Source: Nostoc sp. UHCC 0302 (GTDB lineage: Bacteria; Cyanobacteriota; Cyanobacteriia; Cyanobacteriales; Nostocaceae). Taken from it: a stretch of DNA of 64,000 nucleotides. Shown here in pieces: positions 54,644 to 62,573 of the stretch. The stretch covers positions 6,426,001 to 6,490,000 of the forward strand of contig NZ_CP151099.1 in assembly GCF_038096175.1 (NCBI RefSeq), given 5' to 3'. A model generated the notes under the pieces. That model was given only the letters and a program-made list of their open reading frames with translations. It had not been told where the DNA came from and did no database searches. Made by a program: the position numbers and the translations under genes. Position 1 is the first letter of the stretch. Each line of letters starts with the position of its first letter.

Positions 54644-55642
54644 ACGCCTAATGTGAATTAAATAGGTTGAGACTGAAAAGTGAGAACATTGATGCCAAAA
54701 CGGCGGCGAAGCAATAGACGTAGTGTGTGAGATGCAACTTTGGCAGCAATATGTACACAAAAGCCATCAACAGTTTTATTAAGTAGGCGTTCGGGATTAC
54801 GGCCAGTATTTTGAATTTCGTGAAAAACACCTTCAACGCGTTGGCGAACACGACTAATAAAACGTTTCAAAGCATGAGAATGTTGAAGATGCTGGTTATC
54901 GCGCTTGTTTGTCCAGATACGATTACCAGTGCGGCGAGCGATGGCAGCTTGCCAGTCGGCAGAAATAAAGCCTTTATCTGCGTAAATATCGCTGTGCTGA
55001 ACCATCTCTAAAACAGCATCAGCGGCAATTCTTTCATCAGTATTAGCAGGTACTATGTCATAAGCAACGGCAATTCCATTCCACGTTGATAGCATTACTA
55101 GCTTGTAGCCAAAATAACTCATTTCTCTAGCAGCACATCGACCAGGGGCAGCGTTTCCGGCAAAGTCACTATATCGCTTGTCTCGTTTGAGTCCTAATAC
55201 TGGTAACGGTTTAGTATCGAGAAGGAAATATTTTTCACTTCCTTCAACCAATTGCTCTACCCAACTGCGGCGTAAGTTCTCTAACATCCCATCTAATTTG
55301 CGTAACCGCCGATTAAATTGACTCTGGTCGAGTAAATTTGGAAACCATTGCTTGTAATTTCCCCTGATGAAACCAAGAAATTGTGTTTCTCCGGGAAATG
55401 GTAGATAATCCATGACCAATGCTAGTGTCATGATTTCGCTATCACTCATTCTCGTCTTCGCACCCGGTTTTATCAAAGTTTCATTTTTTACTTGCTTTTG
55501 ATACCAATCATCGACTACTACAAATATTGTTGTAATTAATGTTCCAAAGTCTATGCTAGTCATGGGGGAAGTCTGAGTTAAAAGTCTGGTAACTTTCATC
55601 TTCTTACTTCTCCCGCCTTTTTTTCTAATTCACATTAGGCGT
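54644..55642 (-). mobile_element. Complete IS982-like insertion sequence (999 bp)
   Basis: Terminal inverted repeats of 17 bp are perfect: ACGCCTAATGTGAATTA at 54644-54660 and its complement at 55626-55642. The flanks carry a 5-bp direct duplication TATTC (54639-54643 and 55643-55647). One transposase gene fills the interior. Intact ends, duplication and frame point to a recent insertion. It sits between the lipoprotein gene and the ribbon-helix-helix gene and does not break an obvious gene. Confidence 0.9.
54658..55599 (-). CDS. IS982-family-like transposase
   Basis: The 313-residue DDE transposase catalyses cut or copy movement of its element. Visible features are MSDSEIMTLALVMDYLPFPGE, LDTKPLPVLGLKRDKRYSDFAG (first Asp), ADKGFISADWQAA (second Asp) and a C-terminal RQRVEGVFHEIQN (Glu). 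The stop codon lies inside the terminal inverted repeat. The start may be the ATG at 55599, with GGGAGAAG upstream, or the ATG at 55563. The frame is intact, so it is probably active. Confidence 0.88.
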   Translation of the reverse strand: MKVTRLLTQTSPMTSIDFGTLITTIFVVVDDWYQKQVKNETLIKPGAKTRMSDSEIMTLALVMDYLPFPGETQFLGFIRGNYKQWFPNLLDQSQFNRRLRKLDGMLENLRRSWVEQLVEGSEKYFLLDTKPLPVLGLKRDKRYSDFAGNAAPGRCAAREMSYFGYKLVMLSTWNGIAVAYDIVPANTDERIAADAVLEMVQHSDIYADKGFISADWQAAIARRTGNRIWTNKRDNQHLQHSHALKRFISRVRQRVEGVFHEIQNTGRNPERLLNKTVDGFCVHIAAKVASHTLRLLLRRRFGINVLTFQSQPI

Positions 55643-55720
55643 TATTCTCTCCTAGTCTCCCTAGCCTCCCTAGTTTTGTAAATAAATGTAAAAAATTAGG
55701 CGTCATAGCGTTTTAACGTC

Positions 55721-55749
55721 TTGACAATTAATAGGGGAGCCGATAACGT
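55721..55749 (+). promoter_or_regulatory. Possible promoter of the ribbon-helix-helix gene
   Basis: TTGACA at 55721-55726 and TAACGT at 55744-55749 are 17 bases apart, 37 bases before the start codon. TAACGT is a weak -10. Nearby words GTTTTAACGTC, CGATAACGTG and CCGTTAAAG could be operator half-sites. Confidence 0.4.
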
Positions 55750-55785
55750 GATATACATACCCGGGTAAGACCGTTAAAGAGTTAT

Positions 55786-56133
55786 ATGCAAGCTAAGCAA
55801 AAGGTTACATTGTATCTATCGCCAGAACTGCACAAGAGACTGAAGATTCGTTCAGCAGTCGATTCTGAACCAATGTCAGAACTTGCAGAGCGTGCCCTTG
55901 TTTTTTATCTGTCCAATTCGGAGTTGGTAGAAGAAATAGAAGATTCTTCATACGGGCGAACCCATAGGCTTTATTCCTGTCCAAATTGTGAGAGTTCACT
56001 AGTTTTGCGTGATGGGGAATTGGTTGCTTTGGGTAATCAACCAGGAGTCATCGGTCAAGAGCATCTTCCCATTGGCGAGATGGAGCAGGATGAAACCCAT
56101 CCTAAGGGTGAGGAAGAATTGGTTCCTTGCTAG
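55786..56133 (+). CDS. Ribbon-helix-helix-like protein with cysteine motif
   Basis: The 115-residue product begins KQKVTLYLSPELHKRLKIRSAVDSEPMSELAERALVFYLSN, the pattern of an RHH (CopG/MetJ) DNA-binding domain. A CPNC motif (SCPNCESSLVLRDGELVAL, about residue 65) and an acidic tail ending VPC follow. It may be a metal- or redox-sensing regulator. It precedes the Ycf46-like gene by 95 bases on the same strand, so it may regulate or belong with it. Confidence 0.75.
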   Translation: MQAKQKVTLYLSPELHKRLKIRSAVDSEPMSELAERALVFYLSNSELVEEIEDSSYGRTHRLYSCPNCESSLVLRDGELVALGNQPGVIGQEHLPIGEMEQDETHPKGEEELVPC

Positions 56134-56228
56134 ATAGGAATTATGAATAGATAATTCATAACTTCAGTTATCTTCACCAAAAGCAACGTCTGTACTGTCT
56201 CTATAAAGGTCTCAAGTAGGTCGATTGT

Positions 56229-57740
56229 ATGAAAGAAGAGCTCAATATTTTAATTCAAGCTCAATACCCTCTAATCTACCTTGTGACCTCCGAGGAAGAG
56301 CGGGCTGAGCAGGCAATTTCCACAATCGCCCAAGTGTTAAAACCCCAACGCCGAGTATATGTTTGGACAGTAACTCACGGCATTGTGGAGTATGGTCAAC
56401 CCCGGAATGTCACTCAACACAACACCGTTTCTCCAGAGGCGGCGATAGAGTGGATAATCCGGCAGAGAGAACCTAGTATATTTATTCTTAAAGATTTACA
56501 TCCATTTATTGATGCGCCTGCAACAACGAGATCGTTGCGTGATGCGATCGCCAGCTTCAAGGGTATGCAAAAGAACATCATTTTGATGTCGCCAATGCAA
56601 CAAGTGCCTATTGAGTTGGAAAAGGAAGTTGTTGTACTTGACTTTAAATTGCCAGATATGGCTGAGTTGAACAAAGTTTTGACTTACCATCTAGAACAAA
56701 ATCGTGGGCGACGTCTGACAACAGAGGCGCGAGAAAAGCTTCTCAGGGCAGCTTTGGGCTTAACTAAAGATGAAGCTGAGAAAGTATACCGTAAGGCGCA
56801 GGTAACTACAGGGCGTTTGACGGAAGATGAAGTAGATATAGTATTATCTGAGAAAAAGCAACTTATTCGCCGCAATGGTATACTGGAATACATCGAAGAA
56901 GATGCAACCATTGATGCTGTAGGTGGTTTAGAGGAACTAAAGAAATGGCTCAAACAACGCTCTAATGCTTTTACAGAAAGAGCAAGAGAGTATGGTTTAC
57001 CCCAGCCAAAGGGGATGCTGATTCTAGGAGTTCCTGGTTGTGGAAAGTCGCTGATTGCCAAAACTACTTCTCGGTTGTGGGGTTTACCACTGTTGCGGTT
57101 AGATATGGGGCGAGTCTACGACGGCTCAATGGTGGGACGAAGCGAGGCAAATCTGCGTAACGCTTTAAAAACAGCAGAATCTATTTCGCCAGCGATTTTG
57201 TTTATTGATGAGTTGGATAAATCTTTTGCTGGTAGTGCAGGTTCATCCGATTCTGATGGTGGAACTTCAAGTAGAATCTTCGGTTCTTTCCTCACATGGA
57301 TGCAAGATAAGAAATCTCCAGTGTTTGTAATGGCAACTGCCAACCGAGTGGAACGTTTGCCTGGAGAATTTTTGAGGAAAGGTCGCTTTGATGAAATTTT
57401 CTTTGTTGATCTGCCGACTCCAGAAGAACGGCAAGATATTTACAAGATTCACTTAACTAAACGTCGTGAAGACATCACTCGATTCGACCTTGAGCAACTA
57501 GCCAAGATGTCTGACGGCTTTTCTGGGGCAGAAATAGAGCAAGCGATCGTTGCGGCAATGTATGAAGCTTTTGCCCAAGATCGGGAGTTCACCCAGTTAG
57601 ATATTATTGCGGCATTAAAGGCAACACTGCCACTGTCTCGTACCATGCAAGAACAGGTAACGGCTCTAAGAGATTGGGCCAGACAGCGAGCAAGACCAGC
57701 CGCATCCTCCGTTGCTGAATATCAGCGAATGGAGTTTTAA
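56229..57740 (+). CDS. ycf46: AAA+ ATPase, Ycf46-like
   Basis: Ycf46 is an AAA+ protein conserved in cyanobacteria and red-lineage plastids, reported to affect CO2 uptake or photosynthesis regulation in Synechocystis. The 503-residue product has an N-terminal domain (MKEELNILIQAQYPLIYLVTSEEERAEQAI) and one AAA module: Walker A GVPGCGKSLIAKT (about residue 266), Walker B AILFIDELDKSFAG (about 323), sensor-1 FVMATANRVERLP and arginine finger FLRKGRFDEIFFVDLP. Length matches. It lies upstream of the DUF1257 gene. Confidence 0.92.
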   Translation: MKEELNILIQAQYPLIYLVTSEEERAEQAISTIAQVLKPQRRVYVWTVTHGIVEYGQPRNVTQHNTVSPEAAIEWIIRQREPSIFILKDLHPFIDAPATTRSLRDAIASFKGMQKNIILMSPMQQVPIELEKEVVVLDFKLPDMAELNKVLTYHLEQNRGRRLTTEAREKLLRAALGLTKDEAEKVYRKAQVTTGRLTEDEVDIVLSEKKQLIRRNGILEYIEEDATIDAVGGLEELKKWLKQRSNAFTERAREYGLPQPKGMLILGVPGCGKSLIAKTTSRLWGLPLLRLDMGRVYDGSMVGRSEANLRNALKTAESISPAILFIDELDKSFAGSAGSSDSDGGTSSRIFGSFLTWMQDKKSPVFVMATANRVERLPGEFLRKGRFDEIFFVDLPTPEERQDIYKIHLTKRREDITRFDLEQLAKMSDGFSGAEIEQAIVAAMYEAFAQDREFTQLDIIAALKATLPLSRTMQEQVTALRDWARQRARPAASSVAEYQRMEF

Positions 57741-57796
57741 AAGCTTTCCTCTGCTATCCCAGGGGGAAAGGCTAGCTGAAAAATGCTAGCAGTTAT

Positions 57797-57827
57797 AAAA
57801 AAAGCCGCCTCCCATTAAGCGCGGCTT
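57797..57827 (-). terminator. Minus-strand intrinsic terminator between ycf46 and the DUF1257 gene
   Basis: AAGCCGC (57802-57808) pairs with GCGGCTT (57821-57827); read on the minus strand the stem runs into seven Ts. No minus-strand gene ends here, so it either stops antisense transcription across ycf46 or is a leader stem of the following plus-strand gene. A GCTAGC palindrome pair (57771-57790) lies beside it. Confidence 0.5.
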
Positions 57828-57882
57828 CGCCCAAAACAAACCGTTGTCGTTTTTCTCAATCTTCTCATTGGAGGAAACCCAA

Positions 57883-58233
57883 ATGTCTCACTTTAGCACT
57901 CTGCGTACCAAGATCACCGATGCCGAAATCCTCAAAGCTTCCCTGCGCGACCTCGGTATCAGCGTAAAGACTGAAGCTGATGTCCGTGGTTATAATGGCC
58001 AGCGCGTCCGTTCCGACATCGTTGCTGTATTGGAAGGCGAATATGACCTCGGTTGGTCTCGCAACAGCGATGGTTCTTTTGACCTAATCGCTGACCTGTG
58101 GGGCGTTGCTAAGAAGCACAACCAAACCGAGTTGATCAACTCAATCAACCAAAAGTATGCCGTTAACAAGACCTTGGCTGAAGTAAAACAGCGCGGTCTA
58201 CAAAACGCCAATGTGAAGTTGGTATTGCAATAA
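57883..58233 (+). CDS. DUF1257 (Ycf35-like) protein
   Basis: The 116-residue product starts MSHFSTLRTKITDAEILKAS and continues LRDLGISVKTEADVRGYNGQRV, AVLEGEYDLGWSRNSDGSFDLIADLWG and a helical C-terminus, the DUF1257 pattern shared with plastid Ycf35. Function unknown; it is associated with photosynthetic organisms. I chose the ATG at 57883 because GGAGG lies nine bases upstream. A terminator pair follows. It is adjacent to the Ycf46-like ATPase, another plastid-conserved gene. Confidence 0.9.
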   Translation: MSHFSTLRTKITDAEILKASLRDLGISVKTEADVRGYNGQRVRSDIVAVLEGEYDLGWSRNSDGSFDLIADLWGVAKKHNQTELINSINQKYAVNKTLAEVKQRGLQNANVKLVLQ

Positions 58234-58280
58234 CAATTTCTCTGCGCGTTCCCAAAGCTGCACGGGTTAACCAAGTCAAT

Positions 58281-58340
58281 AGCGGTTAGCCCGCTTTTTT
58301 TTCGGGACTGAGATTTATTTCTCAGTCCCGATTTTTTTTA
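58281..58340 (+). terminator. Tandem intrinsic terminators after the DUF1257 gene
   Basis: The first hairpin AGCGG/CCGCT (58281-58295) is followed by eight Ts. The second has perfect 11-bp arms, CGGGACTGAGA (58303-58313) and its complement (58320-58330), then a run of eight Ts after one A. This is the strongest terminator in the window, fitting a highly expressed gene. Confidence 0.9.
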
Positions 58341-58490
58341 TTAAGCCAGTCCAGTTTTGAATATCTGCTAGTAAGAGGCAACTTCTGCGACTACTTCACT
58401 ATCATTCAGAATATATAGCTAAATCTTAGTGTAAACACTGGTATTGTATCTAGATTAATCTTTTTGGGTATTGTAAAACTAGCTTACTCC

Positions 58491-58766
58491 CTACCAAAGC
58501 TGACTTAAATCTAAAACAAACCCAGGTCGCAACGCTTCACCATTCAGTGTTTTGGGGTTATCTAATACCTCAACTGCAATATTAGAACGATAAATAAATA
58601 CTTGGCGTTGTTTTCTGTCAATTAACCAACCAAGTTGTGTTCCATTATCAATATATTATTGCATTCTGTTATCAATATATTATTGCATTCTGTTATCAAT
58701 ATATTATTGCATTCTGTTATCAATATATTATTGCATTCTGTCTTGTAAAAATTGCAAGTGATCGCT
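58491..58766 (-). pseudogene. Uma2-family endonuclease remnant with tandem expansion
   Basis: The minus strand encodes DNGTQLGWLIDRKQRQVFIY, then RSNIAVEVLDNPKTLNGEAL and RPGFVLDLSQLW before a stop, the C-terminal third of an Uma2 (DUF820) restriction-endonuclease-fold protein. Upstream, the normal MQEYIDN segment reads MQ*YIDN, with TAA in place of glutamate, and this 24-bp stretch is repeated four times (58647-58742). SDHLQFLQDR precedes the repeats in the same frame, then the frame is lost. The N-terminal part of the gene is missing. Confidence 0.8.
58647..58742. repeat. Four tandem copies of a 24-bp unit
   Basis: ATCAATATATTATTGCATTC plus TGTT is repeated four times with almost no divergence. 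The unit derives from an Uma2 gene segment (eight codons). The lack of divergence suggests a recent expansion. Confidence 0.9.
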
Positions 58767-59916
58767 TTAAGTATGTAATTATACAAATATTAATTTATAC
58801 AATTAACTCTAGATTTAAAACAAATATTTTTTATAAAAAGTTTATCAATACTTTAAAAAGTTTTTACTATTTAGATATAAGCTAGGTTGTATTGAATTAC
58901 CTTTATCACTACACGCGCACCCTGATTAATATGTAAATTATCTTTGCACATCATGATTACAGTAACAGACTCTAAAAACTGGCAACAACGAAGCCGTTAT
59001 AGTAGTCGGGGAAGTATTTATTTATTTGCTCCGATGTTAAACTTCAACGTAATGGCTGAAGTCGGAGATACTCCGCCCTGATGTGCTTATAATTTTTAGA
59101 AAATTTCATAACATATTAAAAAAATACATTTTGATGAAAGTAAGAGAATGTTAGTACTTACGATTATCAATAGATGTAATTTACTGCGATTTGCTTTGCC
59201 CCTGTCCTTTAGGCGATCGCAACTTTTATATTGATGAGCGAACAACTGAAAATGTAGCTATTTCAATTATCAAAACAAAAGTTTTGAGCTTGTGCTAAGA
59301 ATTTTATTACTGTGTATAACCAATTTAAATGGTATCTTCATAGCAGTAATAATTAGAATTTTCATCAGCACTTTTAGCTAGACTTCACTAAAAACTCCAC
59401 ATCAAGTACTCAGAGGTCAAACTGCTCAAGATTAATCTCAGTCAGACCCATATTTGGGATTATACAGCGGGTACAGCTATTGATAAGACAGTGTTCAATT
59501 TCGGCTGAAACGGTTCATAAACCTATTAGGACTGAATGAAGCTAGTGTCACATTGCTAAATAAACTGATTGCTCAACATCTTACAAAGCCTTGAAAAAAT
59601 AGTTAGGCACTAAGTTATTAATTGCATTACCTCAAAAACAATCTCTTTCTTTTTTGCAGAGGTAATTTAGTAGTGCCGTACATCTACTAATCAAATTTTT
59701 TTAGCAGTTGATTTAGCTGAATTCACAGACTATCTCAACTAAACTCTTCAAACATCCTTTTCGAAGAATTATAGCTAATTCTCAGGAATTGCTTGGTCTA
59801 ATATTGTTGATTAATTATTTACGCAACAATGTTAGACACATTCTGAACAGCGTCAGCATCTACATCAACCTTGCAGTCAAAATTGACTGAATTCAGTATG
59901 TCTAACTTTAATACTA
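58767..59916. other. Long AT-rich region without a confident gene
   Basis: The 1150 bases before the acyltransferase gene contain one HIP1 octamer (near 59213) and no RNA gene I recognise. A 42-codon frame from the ATG at 58953 to TGA at 59081 (MITVTDSKNWQQRSRYSSRG start) may be a gene fragment. A palindrome CTGAATTCAG lies about 30 bases before the acyltransferase start. The region looks like decayed coding sequence plus a long leader. Confidence 0.45.
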
Positions 59917-61653
59917 ATGAATCAAGTTAAAGAATCTTCAAATACTCGCCATGAAACCCTAAGTAACCAGCGACTCCACTTGGCTTACTTAGACGGCATA
60001 CGTGGTTTAGCATCTCTTTATGTAGTGCTAGTTCACTGTTGGGATGTTAATGTGGCTGAGGCTTTACAACCTGCGCTTCTATGGCTACCTTTGGCAAAAT
60101 TCCTCAGATATGGAATTTTTGCAGTTGTCGTTTTTATTGTTCTTTCCGGTTACTGTCTTATGTTACCGGTAGTTCGCTCCAACAAAGGGTATTTGTCAGG
60201 AGGTTTATTAGGTTTCTTTAAACGACGAATTCGTCGTATTTTGCCACCATACTATGCCGCTATGATATTTTGCGTATTGGTAGGTGGATTAATTTTATGG
60301 CTAGATCGAACTGCTATTTTCCAATGGAATGATGAAAGAGTAAATGCTTTAAATGGCTTATTCTCTCCCGTCTTTTATTTTCGCGATGTGCTTGCTTATT
60401 TTATACTCATTCAAAATTTCGGCTTACATCTGAATGAGATTAATGGCCCAACGTGGACTGTTGCTGTAGAGTGGCAAATTTACTTTATCTTTGCTGTTTT
60501 CTTAATCCCAATATGGCGGCGTTTCGGTATATTTATTACTGTAATAATCGCCTTCTCACTAGGACTTACATTGACCTATTTACTGGGTGAAGATGTCGCC
60601 TCTAATATTTGTCCGTGGTTTTTAGGTCTTTTTGCTTTGGGAATGGCGAGTGCAGAGATCAGTTTTTCTCAGAAAACATCTTTCAAGCAACTGAAAAATT
60701 CCCTATCTTGGGGTGTGCTAGCTGCTGTTTTTGCTGGTGTTGCTTTTTTGATTGAGTGGTTACGATTTTCGTTGCTTAAAGAATTACCAGAATGGATAGT
60801 CCATTATGGTATTGCCTTAGCAACAGCTTGCCTGTTAATTTACTGCACCAACTTTTCAATTAAGGCTAAGGCACTTCCGCCGATTCTACGGTTATTGGAA
60901 TCACGATCGCTAGTTGCGCTAGGAATATTCTCTTACAGCCTTTATATTACACACGCTCCCATTGTATGGCTTGTGCATCAATTCCTCATCAGCCAAAAGT
61001 TATCGCCTTCAGTAGTAGCTGCTAAATGGTTACTAATTGCAGTGCCATTATCATTAGTGTTTGGTTACTTATTCCACAGAGTTTTTGAGCGACCCTTCAT
61101 GTCTCAGTTCTCGTCTAATCTAAAATCCAAGAAGCGAGAAGGCATTAGTTTAGCAAAGTCTTATAAATCCCAAGATTTAGTATTTAGAGGTGAAAAACCA
61201 ATACGCATAGAAAACGAGTGTAGTACTTCCCTCAGTAAACTACTTGAGTGGTTGCGAGATTACTTATCTGTAGATACAGTAACCCTGCTACTACCTGTTA
61301 TAGACCAGCAGAATCTGACAGTGTATGCCACTATTGGGCTTGAAGAAGAGATTGTACAACAAATTCACATCCCCGTCGGACAAGGCTTTGCTGGTCACAT
61401 TGCTGCGAGTATGCAACCAATGATAGTGGATAATCTATCGATGCTAGAGGTTGTAAGTCCCATCCTGCGCGACAAGGGTTTGCGATCGCTCCTTGGTATC
61501 CCATTGCCGATCAAACAAAGCATGACTGGCGTCTTGCATATCGGCAAGTTACAATTTCACCATTTTACTGAACGCGATGTGCAACAACTGGAACTCGCTG
61601 CTAATCTCATCAAATCAGTAATAGCAGATACAGGACATTTCAATTTCAAGTAA
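59917..61653 (+). CDS. Acyltransferase-3 (OafA-like) fused to a C-terminal GAF domain
   Basis: Residues 20-390 form a membrane acyltransferase-3 with about ten helices: LAYLDGIRGLASLYVVLVHCW with the catalytic histidine, FKRRIRRILPPYYAAM, and NGPTWTVAVEWQIYFIF. Such enzymes O-acylate polysaccharides or lipids at the cytoplasmic membrane. After a basic linker, residues about 438-575 form a GAF domain (IHIPVGQGFAGHIAASMQPMIVDNL, SPILRDKGLRSLLGIPLPI, TGVLHIGKL, HFTERDVQQLELAANLI). It is close to GAFs fused to RsbU-type phosphatases and kinases. A sensory GAF on this enzyme is unusual. It precedes a hexapeptide acyltransferase by 67 bases. Confidence 0.9.
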   Translation: MNQVKESSNTRHETLSNQRLHLAYLDGIRGLASLYVVLVHCWDVNVAEALQPALLWLPLAKFLRYGIFAVVVFIVLSGYCLMLPVVRSNKGYLSGGLLGFFKRRIRRILPPYYAAMIFCVLVGGLILWLDRTAIFQWNDERVNALNGLFSPVFYFRDVLAYFILIQNFGLHLNEINGPTWTVAVEWQIYFIFAVFLIPIWRRFGIFITVIIAFSLGLTLTYLLGEDVASNICPWFLGLFALGMASAEISFSQKTSFKQLKNSLSWGVLAAVFAGVAFLIEWLRFSLLKELPEWIVHYGIALATACLLIYCTNFSIKAKALPPILRLLESRSLVALGIFSYSLYITHAPIVWLVHQFLISQKLSPSVVAAKWLLIAVPLSLVFGYLFHRVFERPFMSQFSSNLKSKKREGISLAKSYKSQDLVFRGEKPIRIENECSTSLSKLLEWLRDYLSVDTVTLLLPVIDQQNLTVYATIGLEEEIVQQIHIPVGQGFAGHIAASMQPMIVDNLSMLEVVSPILRDKGLRSLLGIPLPIKQSMTGVLHIGKLQFHHFTERDVQQLELAANLIKSVIADTGHFNFK

Positions 61654-61720
61654 GCGATCGCCCTGGGAAATTTTTTCAGTAATGTGATGAATTTCAAATA
61701 TTCCCTTTAACAAATAGCCT

Positions 61721-62290
61721 ATGAATCACAACGGAACAGTAAATCGGCTTCAGCCTATAATGCTAGCTAAATGGGCTTCCCAGTTAAAGATATTTAATAT
61801 ATTGGAGGAATTATATTGGTTAATTTTTAATTTTTTATCTAAAGTACATCATGCTTTGTTAATTAGAAAAAGAATTAAATCTTTTAAATCTTGTGGAGAA
61901 GTTGGATCTATCAGCCCACTTAGTTGCATTGTTCATGAAGCTGGTCTGGAACTGGGAAACCGCGTCTGTATCGGCGAATTCACGCATATAGTTGCAAATG
62001 GCGGAGTCCGAATAGGTGATGGAACCCTAATTGCATCTCACTGTTCCATAACAACAATTACCCATCCAATCAATTGTGCAAATAGGTTTGATGCTCCTAC
62101 TATTTTGAAACCTATAGAGATTGGGAAAAATGTTTGGATAGGTACTGGCGCAGTAATTCTTCCAGGTATCCGAATTGGTGATAATTCTGTAATTGGTGCT
62201 GGTGCGATCGTTACAAAGGACGTACCAGCAAATTGTGTATATATCCGTAATCCTGCAAGATATCTAAAAAACTTGACTGCTGAAAAATAG
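61721..62290 (+). CDS. Hexapeptide-repeat (left-handed beta-helix) acyltransferase
   Basis: The 189-residue product has an N-terminal helical extension of about 60 residues, then a beta-helix of hexapeptide repeats (LGNRVCIGEFTHIVANGGVRIGDG, IGKNVWIGTGAVILPGIRIGDNSVIGAGAIV) and the THPIN active-site-like loop with DVPANCVYIRNPARYL at the end. It resembles maltose/chloramphenicol-type O-acetyltransferases of capsule and exopolysaccharide loci. It lies 67 bases after the acyltransferase-GAF gene, so both may modify the same glycan. Confidence 0.9.
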   Translation: MNHNGTVNRLQPIMLAKWASQLKIFNILEELYWLIFNFLSKVHHALLIRKRIKSFKSCGEVGSISPLSCIVHEAGLELGNRVCIGEFTHIVANGGVRIGDGTLIASHCSITTITHPINCANRFDAPTILKPIEIGKNVWIGTGAVILPGIRIGDNSVIGAGAIVTKDVPANCVYIRNPARYLKNLTAEK

Positions 62291-62573
62291 AAAGTTTCAG
62301 TAATTGTATTTGATAATTTATGGTAACAACTAGCTAGTTATCCAAAATCTACCACTACCAAGCAGGCATCAAACTAAATTAAACAAGCAATTCTAAACGT
62401 CAGTTCTAACAAAGGACGGTTTGCCACCAAGATAAAGGTAGGTATTTGGTTGCTACACTCGCGTTGAAAACTACTAAGCTGGTAGATAGCACGTTAAAAC
62501 TCTACCGAAAATTCTGAATCTGACTAAGTAATGATTCAGGCTTTATCACTGGCGAATTACTTGTAACTACACT

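Noticed and set aside
58647-58742. CRISPR array
   Set aside because: The repeats are directly adjacent with no spacers, and no cas genes are present.
58637-58885. Plus-strand open frame with repeated YQYIIAFC units
   Set aside because: It is the opposite-strand reading of the 24-bp repeats in the Uma2 pseudogene; the rest is AT-rich spacer with no family resemblance.
59898-59930. Ten-codon leader peptide overlapping the acyltransferase-GAF start
   Set aside because: The ATG at 59898 has no ribosome-binding site and such short overlaps are expected by chance.
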